Program-made: the position numbers and the translations under genes
The notes under the pieces: model-generated
What the model was told of the DNA's origin: nothing
The model's input: the letters and a program-made list of their open reading frames with translations, nothing else
Database searches by the model: none
Origin: Bacillus sp. CECT 9360
Lineage (GTDB): Bacteria; Bacillota; Bacilli; Bacillales; DSM-1321
DNA: 64,000 nucleotides
NCBI RefSeq assembly: GCF_918741275.1
Contig: NZ_CAKKNA010000001.1
Span: forward strand, 1-64,000
Direction of reading: 5' to 3'
Shown: one piece after another, positions 24,603-32,625 of the stretch
Layout: the number at the start of each line of letters is the position of its first letter
How positions within the stretch are numbered: position 1 is the first letter of the stretch

Positions 24603-26021
24603 ATGAAGAAACTAATCAAAAACGGAACAATTGTGACCGCTGCTGATACTTATGCAGCAGACATATTAATAGAAAATGAGAAAATTACTGCGATTGGAAA
24701 AAACCTGAACGCAGCCGGTGCCGAGATAATCGACGCAGCCGGTGCTTATGTATTTCCGGGCGGAATTGACCCGCATACCCATCTTGAAATGCCATTTGGC
24801 GGAACCGTGACGAAGGATGACTTCGAAACAGGTACGATAGCAGCTGCTTATGGCGGAACCACGACAGTGATTGATTTCTGCTTAACCGATAAAGGCAAGC
24901 CATTAAAGAATGCGATTCAAACATGGCATAATAAATCAAAGGATAAGGCCGTAATCGACTACGGCTTTCATCTGATGATTTCCGAAATTAACGAGCGGGT
25001 TTTAGAAGAGATTCCTAGTGTGATAGAAGAGGAAGGCATTACATCTTTTAAAGTATTCATGGCTTATAAACATGTGTTTCAGGCAGACGATGAAACCCTG
25101 TTCCGGACGTTGATTACCGCCAAAGAACATGGTGCACTCGTCATGGTCCATGCTGAAAACGGGGATGTCATTGATTACTTAACGAAAAAAGCATTGGAAG
25201 AAGGAAACACGAAACCGATCTATCACGCATTGACACGACCTCCTGAAATTGAAGGTGAAGCGACGGGAAGGGCTGCCCAATTGGCGGGTCTCGCTAATTC
25301 TCAACTTTATGTTGTCCATGTATCCTGCCAGGACGCGGTTGAAAGAATCATAGAAGCGAGAAATAAAGGGTTTGATATTTGGGGTGAAACCTGTCCGCAA
25401 TATCTGGTGCTTGACCAATCCTATTTGGAAAAGCCGAACTTCGAAGGTGCGAAATACGTCTGGTCGCCTCCTCTCCGAGAAAAACGGCACCAAGAAGTGC
25501 TTTGGAACGCGTTGAAAAACGGCCAACTGCAAACAATCGGCTCGGACCAATGTTCTTTTGACTTTAAAGGACAAAAGGATCTTGGAAAGGATGACTTCAC
25601 TAAAATTCCAAACGGCGGACCTATTATCGAAGACCGCATGAGTATTTTATTTTCGGAAGGCGTCAAAAAGGGCCGCATTTCGCTAAATCAATTCGTCGAC
25701 ATCACCTCAACCAGATCGGCGAAGTTGTTCGGTTTATTCCCGCAAAAAGGGACAATAGCGATAGGCTCGGATGCGGACATTGTCATCTTCGATCCAGCAA
25801 TAGAAAGAACGATTTCGGCAGAGACGCACCATATGGCCGTCGATTACAATGCCTTTGAAGGAATGAAGGTCACCGGTGAGCCTGTTTCCGTTTTATCGAA
25901 AGGTAAATTTGTTATCCGCGAAAAGCAGTTTGTCGGTGAACCAGGCAGCGGACAATTCCTGAAGCGCTCTAAATATGGCAGTGCGGCAACGCTTGGAAAA
26001 AAAGAAGAATTGTCCGTATAA
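24603..26021 (+). CDS. hydA: Dihydropyrimidinase / D-hydantoinase
   Basis: A 472-residue amidohydrolase that opens dihydrouracil (or 5-substituted hydantoins) to the N-carbamoyl compound. All binuclear-metal ligands sit at the positions expected for Bacillus hydantoinases: H58 and H60 (GGIDPHTHLEMPFGG), carboxylated K150 (SFKVFMAYK), H183 (MVHAENGD), H239 (YVVHVSCQD) and D315 (IGSDQCSF). The ATG at 24603 follows AGGAGG; the frame extending upstream overlaps preA. Together with PreTA and the carbamoylases it completes uracil to beta-alanine. Confidence 0.93.
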   Translation: MKKLIKNGTIVTAADTYAADILIENEKITAIGKNLNAAGAEIIDAAGAYVFPGGIDPHTHLEMPFGGTVTKDDFETGTIAAAYGGTTTVIDFCLTDKGKPLKNAIQTWHNKSKDKAVIDYGFHLMISEINERVLEEIPSVIEEEGITSFKVFMAYKHVFQADDETLFRTLITAKEHGALVMVHAENGDVIDYLTKKALEEGNTKPIYHALTRPPEIEGEATGRAAQLAGLANSQLYVVHVSCQDAVERIIEARNKGFDIWGETCPQYLVLDQSYLEKPNFEGAKYVWSPPLREKRHQEVLWNALKNGQLQTIGSDQCSFDFKGQKDLGKDDFTKIPNGGPIIEDRMSILFSEGVKKGRISLNQFVDITSTRSAKLFGLFPQKGTIAIGSDADIVIFDPAIERTISAETHHMAVDYNAFEGMKVTGEPVSVLSKGKFVIREKQFVGEPGSGQFLKRSKYGSAATLGKKEELSV

Positions 26022-26051
26022 CTGCATTATAAGAGAATATTCGGATGGGGG

Positions 26052-26273
26052 ATGTCCATGTCAGAGTATCAGGAGTACCGGGCGGAAAGGGAAAAAATCG
26101 ATTTTTTAATCAATCAAGGCTATCAAATCGAGCATGTCACCGAAAACCTTAGCGGCGCCTTTGTTGATTTCAGATCATTAAAGGCAAATGATTTCAAGCA
26201 GCTGCATATCAAAACAGCGGATGCGCGAAAATACTTTTCCACCAAGCTCTTAAAATCAAAGACGGGCAGTTAG
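26052..26273 (+). CDS. Small conserved-looking protein at the operon end
   Basis: A 73-residue acidic/basic helical protein (a YQEYRAEREKIDFLINQGYQ stretch near the start). It lies 30 bp after hydA in the same direction, with GGATGGGGG before ATG 26052 (a second in-frame ATG lies at 26058). No domain is recognised. Position suggests an accessory role in the pyrimidine operon, but nothing in the sequence proves it. Confidence 0.6.
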   Translation: MSMSEYQEYRAEREKIDFLINQGYQIEHVTENLSGAFVDFRSLKANDFKQLHIKTADARKYFSTKLLKSKTGS

Positions 26274-26485
26274 ATAGGTGTTTCCGGTCAACTTAGTCGT
26301 GAATTAACTTTTTCTTAAATGCAGAGTCTCACGTTGGAAAATTGTTACATAACACATTTTAAGCGTGGCCTGTTTTTTTGCGGAAAAGATTTTTACGAAC
26401 AACTCAATGTGACTAAATTTTATTGGTGAAGATTGTAAACTGTTCTTTATATAATCCAAATCAATATGTTATAAAATCCCAAAGA

Positions 26486-26606
26486 GAAAGGCCAACTGAG
26501 GGCCTTTCGATGCTCAGAAGTGAAAGAAAAGAACTCAACTTGCGATCATAAAAAACGGAACCGATCAATCGAATTCTGGCACTATCAAAATAAAGTTCTT
26601 TTTTTT
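26486..26606 (+). terminator. Hairpin region ending the pyrimidine operon
   Basis: GAAAGGCC/GGCCTTTC (26486-26508, 8 bp perfect) is followed by AAAGAACT (26528) pairing over a long loop with AGTTCTTT (26594), then a T run. It lies 210 bp after the last operon gene and may be the operon end or a small RNA. Confidence 0.4.
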
Positions 26607-26640
26607 AGGTTTGATGACAATTCCATAGAGTCTGTATGAG

Positions 26641-26673
26641 GAGCGATGCTAATCGGGCAATGCTCTTTTTTTT
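26641..26673 (+). terminator. Rho-independent terminator
   Basis: GAGCGATGC pairs with GCAATGCTC (one mismatch), followed by eight T, about 100 bp before yhjQ. Confidence 0.65.
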
Positions 26674-26771
26674 ACATAAATGTGCAGATTCTTAGGAGTT
26701 TTAAATATCCTGTTATTTTAAATTTTGAGTGGGTAGAATGAAATTGAACCTAATTTCAGAGGAGGATGTAT

Positions 26772-27101
26772 ATGACTCAGCAACAATATGAGGAATGTAT
26801 TAAAGCATGCTTAGAATGTATGGATGCTTGTAACACTTGTTTTGAAGCTTGCTTGGGAGAAGCTCATGTACAAGCGATGGTCGAGTGCATTCGGTTGGAT
26901 AGAGAATGCGCGGATATGTGTAGCTTTGCAGCTAAAGCTATGCAAACGAATAGTCCATTTGCCAAACAAATCTGTGCTCTATGTGCAGACATCTGTGAAG
27001 CATGCGGGAACGAATGCAAGAAGCACGACCACGATCACTGCCAAAAATGTGCAGAGTCATGTTTTAGATGTGCGGAAATGTGCCGTAAAATGGCAGCCTA
27101 A
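26772..27101 (+). CDS. yhjQ: Four-helix-bundle copper-binding protein (YhjQ/Csp-like)
   Basis: A 109-residue cysteine-rich protein of the DUF326/Csp class that stores or binds Cu(I) with thiolates lining a four-helix bundle. About 17 Cys are arranged mainly as C-x3-C and C-x2-C pairs on helices (CIKACLECMDACNTCFEAC, CALCADICEACGNEC, CQKCAESCFRCAEMC), with a His-rich loop HDHDHC. No signal peptide, so cytosolic. The start at 26772 lies six bases after GGAGGA; an ATG at 26766 overlaps the site. Terminator GAAAACACGCT/AGCGTGTTTTC follows. It fits with YdhK and the CopA stump nearby. Confidence 0.85.
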   Translation: MTQQQYEECIKACLECMDACNTCFEACLGEAHVQAMVECIRLDRECADMCSFAAKAMQTNSPFAKQICALCADICEACGNECKKHDHDHCQKCAESCFRCAEMCRKMAA

Positions 27102-27109
27102 TTTCATGA

Positions 27110-27149
27110 GAAAACACGCTAAAAATTAACAACAGCGTGTTTTCTTTTT
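27110..27149 (+). terminator. Terminator of yhjQ
   Basis: GAAAACACGCT pairs perfectly with AGCGTGTTTTC (27134-27144), followed by five T, between convergent genes. Confidence 0.8.
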
Positions 27150-27153
27150 GCTG

Positions 27154-27774
27154 TTATGCAAATAAGATTTCTTTATCGACCCTCTTTAAAAACTTAAAAA
27201 ATGGTTCCCGCTTTTTGCCTATTTGGGAATATACGTCGATCATATTTTCAACTGCTGCATATAATTCTTCAGGAGTCAGGTTTTCCAATAATAACGTTCC
27301 TACTTCTGCATCTTTTCCTTTCGCTTTCCCGCCTGCATATAAGTTATAATGCTCCCTTATTTTCATTACCCCGATATCACTTAACATCGGCTCACCGCAG
27401 CCAACGGGACATCCCGTATATGCAACCTTGAGAGTGAATGGAACAGGTATGCCCGCAATTCTGCGATTTAACTCTTTAGCAACTGGCATCCCTTCCTCTT
27501 CTTCCCCTTTACAAAAATTACAGGTCCTTAGGCTTTTTACGTAGTTTCCAACAGGATAACACTGAAGCCCTACCCGGGTGAATTCATCGATGATTTCGAA
27601 TTGTTGTGCTTCAGGGATTTCAATATATATTTGCTGAAAAGTGGTTAATTCCAGTTCCTCATCTTCGTTCATATATTTAGCGATTGTCAGTAATTGTTTC
27701 GAGTTTAGCCTTGAGCCGAAACCTATCCCGCCATTGATTGCTATCTTCATTTTTTTAATATCTTCGTTCGTCAT
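27154..27774 (-). CDS. Stand-alone nitrite/sulfite-reductase-like siroheme domain protein
   Basis: A 206-residue protein with two parts of the nitrite/sulfite reductase fold: an N-terminal ferredoxin-like half (about 1-70, GIGFGSRLNSKQLLTIAKYM) and a 4Fe-4S/siroheme half with CNFCKG (about 89-94) and TGCPVGCGEP (about 125). It is less than half the length of full reductases, and the first cysteine pair is C-x2-C instead of the usual C-x5-C. No electron-donor domain or partner gene is adjacent. It may be a redox sensor or small reductase. An AGGGAGAG site precedes the ATG. Confidence 0.65.
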   Translation of the reverse strand: MTNEDIKKMKIAINGGIGFGSRLNSKQLLTIAKYMNEDEELELTTFQQIYIEIPEAQQFEIIDEFTRVGLQCYPVGNYVKSLRTCNFCKGEEEEGMPVAKELNRRIAGIPVPFTLKVAYTGCPVGCGEPMLSDIGVMKIREHYNLYAGGKAKGKDAEVGTLLLENLTPEELYAAVENMIDVYSQIGKKREPFFKFLKRVDKEILFA

Positions 27775-27944
27775 TCAATTTCTCTCCCTTGCATCCATAT
27801 GTGACTTCAGATTATGGTTATCTAAGATAAAATATATCTTAAAAATATAATAATTTACTAGTTATCTGCTGTTTTAAGAGAAACTGCATACTTTCTCCAC
27901 AAATATTCGTTACACTTATATCGTAAACAAGAAGGTGACCAATT

Positions 27945-29312
27945 TTGAAAATATCCTTGAAATTAGGTTTGTGGATTTTTATTTGCATTTTATTGATCGA
28001 GTCCATTTCCATGGTTTTTTTACACAGCAATGTGGTCCATTCCCGTATTGACCAGGAATTAGAATTTCTAAAGACAAGAGGGAATAGTCACCGTGACGTC
28101 CTAGAAATCTCTTTTGATCCTGCCACCCTTCATCATATTGGTTTAATGGAATCTCACACCGATACGGATGTGGTGATTACAAATTCAACTGGAAAAGTCC
28201 TCTTAACATCTGAAGCGGTCAATAGCGGGATGAAAAAGATACTAAACAAACCAATCTCTCAGGTACCAAGGAAAGGTCGTATCATTCAATCCGACTGGAA
28301 GAAGGAAAGGTATATAGCAACCGTTACACCGTTTAAAACAAATGGAAGGAATACGGGCTATGTCTATATGTTTAAGAACACAGAAAACGTGGAAGAATTT
28401 GTTTCGCAATTAAACAGGCATTTTTTGTTGGCATCCATTCTCATTATGTTCTTTATGTTCATCACAATATTCCTTTTATCAAAAGCTCTGACAAGACCGC
28501 TCATTCTCATGAAGGAAGCAACCACTAAATTAAGCAACGGGGATTTTTCAGTATCTGTTCCTGTTCGGTCGAATGATGAATTAGGGGAACTTGCCCAATC
28601 AATTCAGACATTAGCTAATGAATTAAATTATGTGAAACAGCAACGAAATGAATTTCTTGCCAGTATTTCTCATGAACTTCGTACTCCTTTAACCTATATA
28701 AAAGGCTATGCCAATATTGCTAAAAGAACAGATTTGGGAGTTCAAGGACGGACACAATACTTGGACATCATACATGAAGAGTCCGAACGACTAAATAGGT
28801 TACTTGAGGAATTGTTCGATCTTGCAAGAATGGATCAAAACACTTTTACCATTACTAAGAAAAGGGTTCACCTTTACCCATTCCTACATTCTGTTTATGA
28901 AAAAGTATTACCTGCATTTAAAAATAAGGGGATACAATTGATGCTAGATTGTGACAATGACTTATTCATTGATTTGGACCCTGCCCGTTTTGAACAAGTT
29001 CTTCTAAATATACTGGACAACGCGCTAAAATATTCGAAGGAAGGTACGGTTACCACTATCCAAGCTTTTACAAAGGATGGAAACGTTCAAATTGCCATAA
29101 CTGATCAGGGAATGGGCATTCCATATGATGACATACCGTATGTATTTGACCGCTTATACCGTGTGGAAAAATCACGTTCTAGAGAAACTGGGGGGTATGG
29201 TTTGGGACTTGCCATCGCAAAGCAGTTAGTGGCAGTTCACGGAGGCACCATTTCCGTTGAAAGCAGTGTTGGACGGGGGACACGTTTTAGGATTACGTTT
29301 AAGGAGAACTAA
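27945..29312 (+). CDS. Sensor histidine kinase
   Basis: A 455-residue membrane histidine kinase. Helix 1 at about 8-27, an extracytoplasmic sensor domain of about 130 residues, helix 2 at about 160-180, a HAMP linker (about 180-232), HisKA with phospho-acceptor H243 (LASISHELRTPL), and HATPase_c with the N box (LLNILDNALKYS), G1 (TDQGMGIP) and G2 (GYGLGLAIAKQLV). The start codon is TTG, six bases after AAGGTGA. The response regulator gene follows after two bases. The signal is unknown; neighbouring copper genes make a metal or redox stress plausible. Confidence 0.9.
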   Translation: MKISLKLGLWIFICILLIESISMVFLHSNVVHSRIDQELEFLKTRGNSHRDVLEISFDPATLHHIGLMESHTDTDVVITNSTGKVLLTSEAVNSGMKKILNKPISQVPRKGRIIQSDWKKERYIATVTPFKTNGRNTGYVYMFKNTENVEEFVSQLNRHFLLASILIMFFMFITIFLLSKALTRPLILMKEATTKLSNGDFSVSVPVRSNDELGELAQSIQTLANELNYVKQQRNEFLASISHELRTPLTYIKGYANIAKRTDLGVQGRTQYLDIIHEESERLNRLLEELFDLARMDQNTFTITKKRVHLYPFLHSVYEKVLPAFKNKGIQLMLDCDNDLFIDLDPARFEQVLLNILDNALKYSKEGTVTTIQAFTKDGNVQIAITDQGMGIPYDDIPYVFDRLYRVEKSRSRETGGYGLGLAIAKQLVAVHGGTISVESSVGRGTRFRITFKEN

Positions 29313-29314
29313 AA

Positions 29315-30001
29315 ATGAAGACAGTGCTGTTAGTTGATGACGAAAAAAGAATGCTAGATTTGTTACAGTTATATATATCACCCCACGGCTACAAGTGTAT
29401 TAAAAAGAATTCAGGTTTTGATGCCCTTACGTTCTTGAGAAAGGAACAGGTTGACTTAGTCATCCTAGATGTGATGATGCCTAAAATGGATGGTTGGGAA
29501 ACATGTGAAAAAATCCGCCAATTCTCTAACGTTCCTATTATCATGTTAACCGCTCGGAACGCAGATGAAGAAATGGTGAAGGGTTTAAAAAAAGGGGCAG
29601 ACGATTATGTGACTAAGCCCTTTAACGAAGAAGTGTTACTTGCAAGGATGGAAGCAGTAATGCGTCGAACCAAAACCAACCCGGAAGACTGTTTGTCATA
29701 TAACGGTTTAACCTTGGATGAATCTGCTTTTGAAGCCTATTATCAAGTTGAGCCGATTTCCTTAACACCAAAGGAGTTCTCCATCTTGGGGCTATTTTTA
29801 AAATCCCCTAACAAAGTGTTCTCTAGAGATTATTTGCTTTCAACCCTATGGAGTTTTAAAACAGAAACGGAGGATCGAACAATCGATTCCCATATGAGAA
29901 ACATCAGGGAAAAACTTCGACACGTTGGGTTTCCGGTGGAGCATCATTTGAAAACCGTTTGGGGACTTGGCTATAAATGGACTATTGAAGAGGAACAATG
30001 A
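29315..30001 (+). CDS. OmpR/PhoB-family response regulator
   Basis: A 228-residue regulator: receiver domain (about 1-115) with acidic pocket D8-D9, phospho-acceptor D52 (VILDVMMPKMDG), T79 and K101 (DDYVTKPF), then a winged-helix DNA-binding domain (about 130-225; LTPKEFSILGLFLKSPNKVF, and the recognition region EDRTIDSHMRNIREKLR). It starts two bases after the kinase stop with AAGGAG inside the kinase gene, so the two are one operon. Confidence 0.92.
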   Translation: MKTVLLVDDEKRMLDLLQLYISPHGYKCIKKNSGFDALTFLRKEQVDLVILDVMMPKMDGWETCEKIRQFSNVPIIMLTARNADEEMVKGLKKGADDYVTKPFNEEVLLARMEAVMRRTKTNPEDCLSYNGLTLDESAFEAYYQVEPISLTPKEFSILGLFLKSPNKVFSRDYLLSTLWSFKTETEDRTIDSHMRNIREKLRHVGFPVEHHLKTVWGLGYKWTIEEEQ

Positions 30002-30067
30002 AGTTGGGTTGTTACTTACAAAAATATGCCACTTGGAAAAATTTAAAGTAAATTACAGTGATTGCAC

Positions 30068-30100
30068 ATTAAAGAGCATCGAATATCGATGCTCTTTAAT
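30068..30100. terminator. Perfect 15-bp hairpin after the two-component operon
   Basis: ATTAAAGAGCATCGA pairs perfectly with TCGATGCTCTTTAAT around a three-base loop. Both sides are T/A-rich, so it can act in both directions. Confidence 0.75.
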
Positions 30101-30168
30101 CATTTATACACTACCAGCTTAAGAAACCTCTTATAAGGAGTAACCTACTCCTATTTAGATGGCATTTG

Positions 30169-30369
30169 TCAGCCACCTTCAATACAAGTAACACTTGAAC
30201 TACCCACATTAGTATTTAATTCCATTAGCAGGGTAGGAAGAATATCCTGTTGTACCAGTACCTCTAATGTCTTTTCAGAAATCGGAACATTGTATGTATT
30301 TAGAATTTCAATTGTGTTCTCCCAAACTTCGACGATAGCTTTTGAAGACATATTTGGTTGAATAACCAT
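30169..30369 (-). CDS. Small protein resembling the RIC/ScdA N-terminal domain, without cysteines
   Basis: A 66-residue protein with a strong AGGAGG ribosome site seven bases before ATG. The sequence (IVEVWENTIEILNTYNVPIS, then KTLEVLVQQDILPTLLMELN) follows the helical pattern of the ScdA/RIC N-terminal (DUF542-like) or DUF1858 domain, but the F-C-C-G-G motif that follows the second helix there is replaced by P-I-S. It ends in SSSVTCIEGG. The likeness is a pattern judgement. Its upstream region is shared with the membrane gene to the right on the same strand, 15 bp away. Confidence 0.5.
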   Translation of the reverse strand: MVIQPNMSSKAIVEVWENTIEILNTYNVPISEKTLEVLVQQDILPTLLMELNTNVGSSSVTCIEGG

Positions 30370-30384
30370 TCACTGAACCTCCTA

Positions 30385-31344
30385 TCATATAATCATTTTA
30401 CCATTCAGTATGGTAGTAAAAAGAAAAAGCCTAATTTTCTTTTTACTTTTTTTCATCTCGAACTTTTTAAATGCCAGCACTGCACCAAAGAAAAATACGG
30501 AGGCTATTAGTGCTGCTATCGGCAGCATCGGCACCACATTGGCAGGGAAGACAAACGGGAGTAATGGGAATGCGTACACAGCTGGGATACGGATTCCTGC
30601 AACCCGTAGCAGAATAAGCATCAAAATCATATCCAACAGCAAGACCAGTATCCAAGAATCAATAGCAAAATACAACAACGTTCCAACAGTAGCGGATACT
30701 GTCAATACAAGCACTTGTTTCATTGCCATCTTTTTATTATACATCGGTTTTTGAAGCGATTCATAAACCACTACAACAATTGGCGGGATTACTGACAGTT
30801 GCGGATAATCAAAGACCCAACATAGACCAATCCAAATGAAGTGTAAGGCTAAGAACACCAGCATGTACTTGTATTGGATCGCCACTTTTTTCTCCAGCCC
30901 TTTATTTAACTTAAACAAGAGGACTCCAAGCATTAAGATAAGGGTAAAAATAAAAACGGAAATAATAAAAGACCAATGATTGGCGTTGATCACTAAAGGC
31001 AATAAGCCTGTTGCGAGAGAAGCGGCTAAATTTGATTGAATGATACGCAAAAAGAGCATCATCAATACCAATGTGAGGACAACCTTCCCTATATAATGGA
31101 TGGGCAATTGATTAACAAAAAAACCGATTGCGGCCGTGATAGTGGGAGCAATAAAAACCTTGGATGGCTGTCTGATCCATCCTGCTTCTCGGTACACCCA
31201 CATGGCAATCGCCATTGCCGCGATTTCCGGCAAAATAATTTCGTGATCTTCCAGCACCATCGACATCCCAACCATCGTAAATATCAACAAAAAGGCTATT
31301 ATATATGAGATAAACGTTACATTTTTTGATACAGGTGAATCCAT
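30385..31344 (-). CDS. Polytopic membrane protein of unknown function
   Basis: A 319-residue protein with about nine hydrophobic helices and a basic C-terminal tail (FKKFEMKKSKKKIRLFLF). An acidic loop after helix 1 (LEDHEIILPEIAAMAIAMW) and P-x-x-V-V-V-V-Y-E-S are noticeable, and the layout resembles HPP-family membrane proteins, some of which carry nitrite. I cannot assign it firmly. It is followed closely by the 66-residue gene, possibly as an operon. Confidence 0.6.
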   Translation of the reverse strand: MDSPVSKNVTFISYIIAFLLIFTMVGMSMVLEDHEIILPEIAAMAIAMWVYREAGWIRQPSKVFIAPTITAAIGFFVNQLPIHYIGKVVLTLVLMMLFLRIIQSNLAASLATGLLPLVINANHWSFIISVFIFTLILMLGVLLFKLNKGLEKKVAIQYKYMLVFLALHFIWIGLCWVFDYPQLSVIPPIVVVVYESLQKPMYNKKMAMKQVLVLTVSATVGTLLYFAIDSWILVLLLDMILMLILLRVAGIRIPAVYAFPLLPFVFPANVVPMLPIAALIASVFFFGAVLAFKKFEMKKSKKKIRLFLFTTILNGKMII

Positions 31345-31489
31345 ATTATCATTCCTTTGTTATAATAATTGACATTATGATTTCATAAAAAGATTTAACT
31401 AGTTCCTCTATTGAGACGATGATATTCCAGAATTTTTAGTTTGCCCATGTTCATATCACCGAATTCACTACTTTCTTGAGATAATCTAA

Positions 31490-31521
31490 AGAAGGACATC
31501 TGAAATGATGCCCTTCCTTTC
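31490..31521 (-). terminator. Hairpin after ydhK
   Basis: GAAGG-CATC pairs with GATG-CCTTC (one mismatch each side) just beyond the ydhK stop on its coding strand; the T run is short. Confidence 0.4.
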
Positions 31522-31530
31522 TTACCGTTT

Positions 31531-32121
31531 TTAATTACCAGAATGCTCTCCGCCATTACCTTCCTGTGCTGAAAGTTCGCTTCCTGTGACCCATTTGTGG
31601 TTTTTCAATTTTTCTCCACCTGTTGTTGGCGTGTAATCAATCATATAAACAGTCGTTTGTTCAGCTGAATCAATAGTAGCTTTTGCACCATTCATACCTT
31701 CCATATGGTCTGCCTCAAGGGTGACTTCATCTCCTGCTTCATAAGGTTTATCACCAGCATCTTTCAATTCCTCGTGAATAACCCATTTATGATTAGTCAC
31801 TTTTTCTCCTCCAGTTGTTGGCGTGTAAGTTACAGCATAGGCTGTCGTATCATAAGCACCAACAATTTCAGCCTCAGCACCATTCATACCTTCCATATGA
31901 TCAGTTTCTAAAATTGCCGTACTTCCAACTGTATAGGTTGGATTCGTTGCTTCCTTCAACCCTTTAGGAGCTTCTACTGAACTGGAATGATTCATCTCTG
32001 AATGGTTGTTGCCAGGATCGTTATTTTCTTGTTTGGTTTCATTACCTCCATCTGAACAAGCAGCTAATCCTAATGCCGTTATTAAAGACATAAGAAAAAG
32101 TGTAACCTTTTTACCTTTCAT
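31531..32121 (-). CDS. ydhK: YdhK-family lipoprotein, two DUF1541 repeats
   Basis: A 196-residue lipoprotein. The signal peptide ends in a lipobox L-A-A-C with C22. After an Asn/Glu/His-rich linker it has two near-identical repeats of about 60 residues: DHMEGMNGAEAEIVGAYDTT and DHMEGMNGAKATIDSAEQTT, each ending in TPTTGGEK followed by NHKWV. This double DUF1541 layout matches B. subtilis YdhK. Genes of this type often accompany copper or other metal resistance genes. AGGAGG precedes the ATG. The CopA-like stump lies directly upstream. Confidence 0.87.
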   Translation of the reverse strand: MKGKKVTLFLMSLITALGLAACSDGGNETKQENNDPGNNHSEMNHSSSVEAPKGLKEATNPTYTVGSTAILETDHMEGMNGAEAEIVGAYDTTAYAVTYTPTTGGEKVTNHKWVIHEELKDAGDKPYEAGDEVTLEADHMEGMNGAKATIDSAEQTTVYMIDYTPTTGGEKLKNHKWVTGSELSAQEGNGGEHSGN

Positions 32122-32148
32122 TAATATCTCCTCCTATAATGTGAATAA

Positions 32149-32434
32149 TTAAATCCTACTACAATAATTTGCAGAAATTATGCATTTATACATTGTAATC
32201 TCCAACAGCAAGCCTCTTAATGAAAATGGCTGTCGATTCGGCTTACAGTTAACTCGTTGTAGCCTCAAAGCATTGAAGGCAACTGATACAGAGCTGAGTG
32301 CCATTGCTGCACGAGCTAAATATGGTGCAAGTAGTCCCATTGTGGCAATCGATATGCTTAAGACGTTCAGGAGCCTGTTCCCAATTAGTTTTTCATGGAA
32401 CAACGGGGAATCTGTAAAAAAGAAACCTAATTAG
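32149..32434 (-). pseudogene. C-terminal stump of a CopA-type copper ATPase
   Basis: On the minus strand the frame reads SIATMGLLAPYLARAAMALS then SVSVAFNALRLQRV, the last transmembrane helix and C-terminus of P1B-type copper ATPases (usually GLLAPWIAGAAMALSSVSV then NALRL). There is no upstream ATPase core: plus-strand sequence at 32435 onwards leads into the PucR gene. So only about 50 residues of an approximately 800-residue pump survive. It marks a deletion in a former copper-resistance locus next to ydhK and yhjQ. Confidence 0.7.
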
Positions 32435-32625
32435 TAAATTCACTAACCAGGTTTAGTTCACGACTGAGTTGCCCCAGAACAATAGGCGAAGCAGAAAGAG
32501 ACAAGATGCAGAAAATCTTGTCTTTTTTTGATGTAAGAAACTCTTCCAAAGATGTAGAGCTTCTCCAGTCTATCCCTTATAATGAAACTGTTACATATAA
32601 CCGTCAGACGAAGCGGGGTGGCTGG

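Larger units (their letters stand above)
26274..26771. other. Intergenic region between pyrimidine operon and yhjQ
   Basis: About 500 bases with no credible ORF. It holds the hairpins at 26486-26606 and 26641-26673 and a GAGGAGGA ribosome site for the following gene. Confidence 0.5.
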
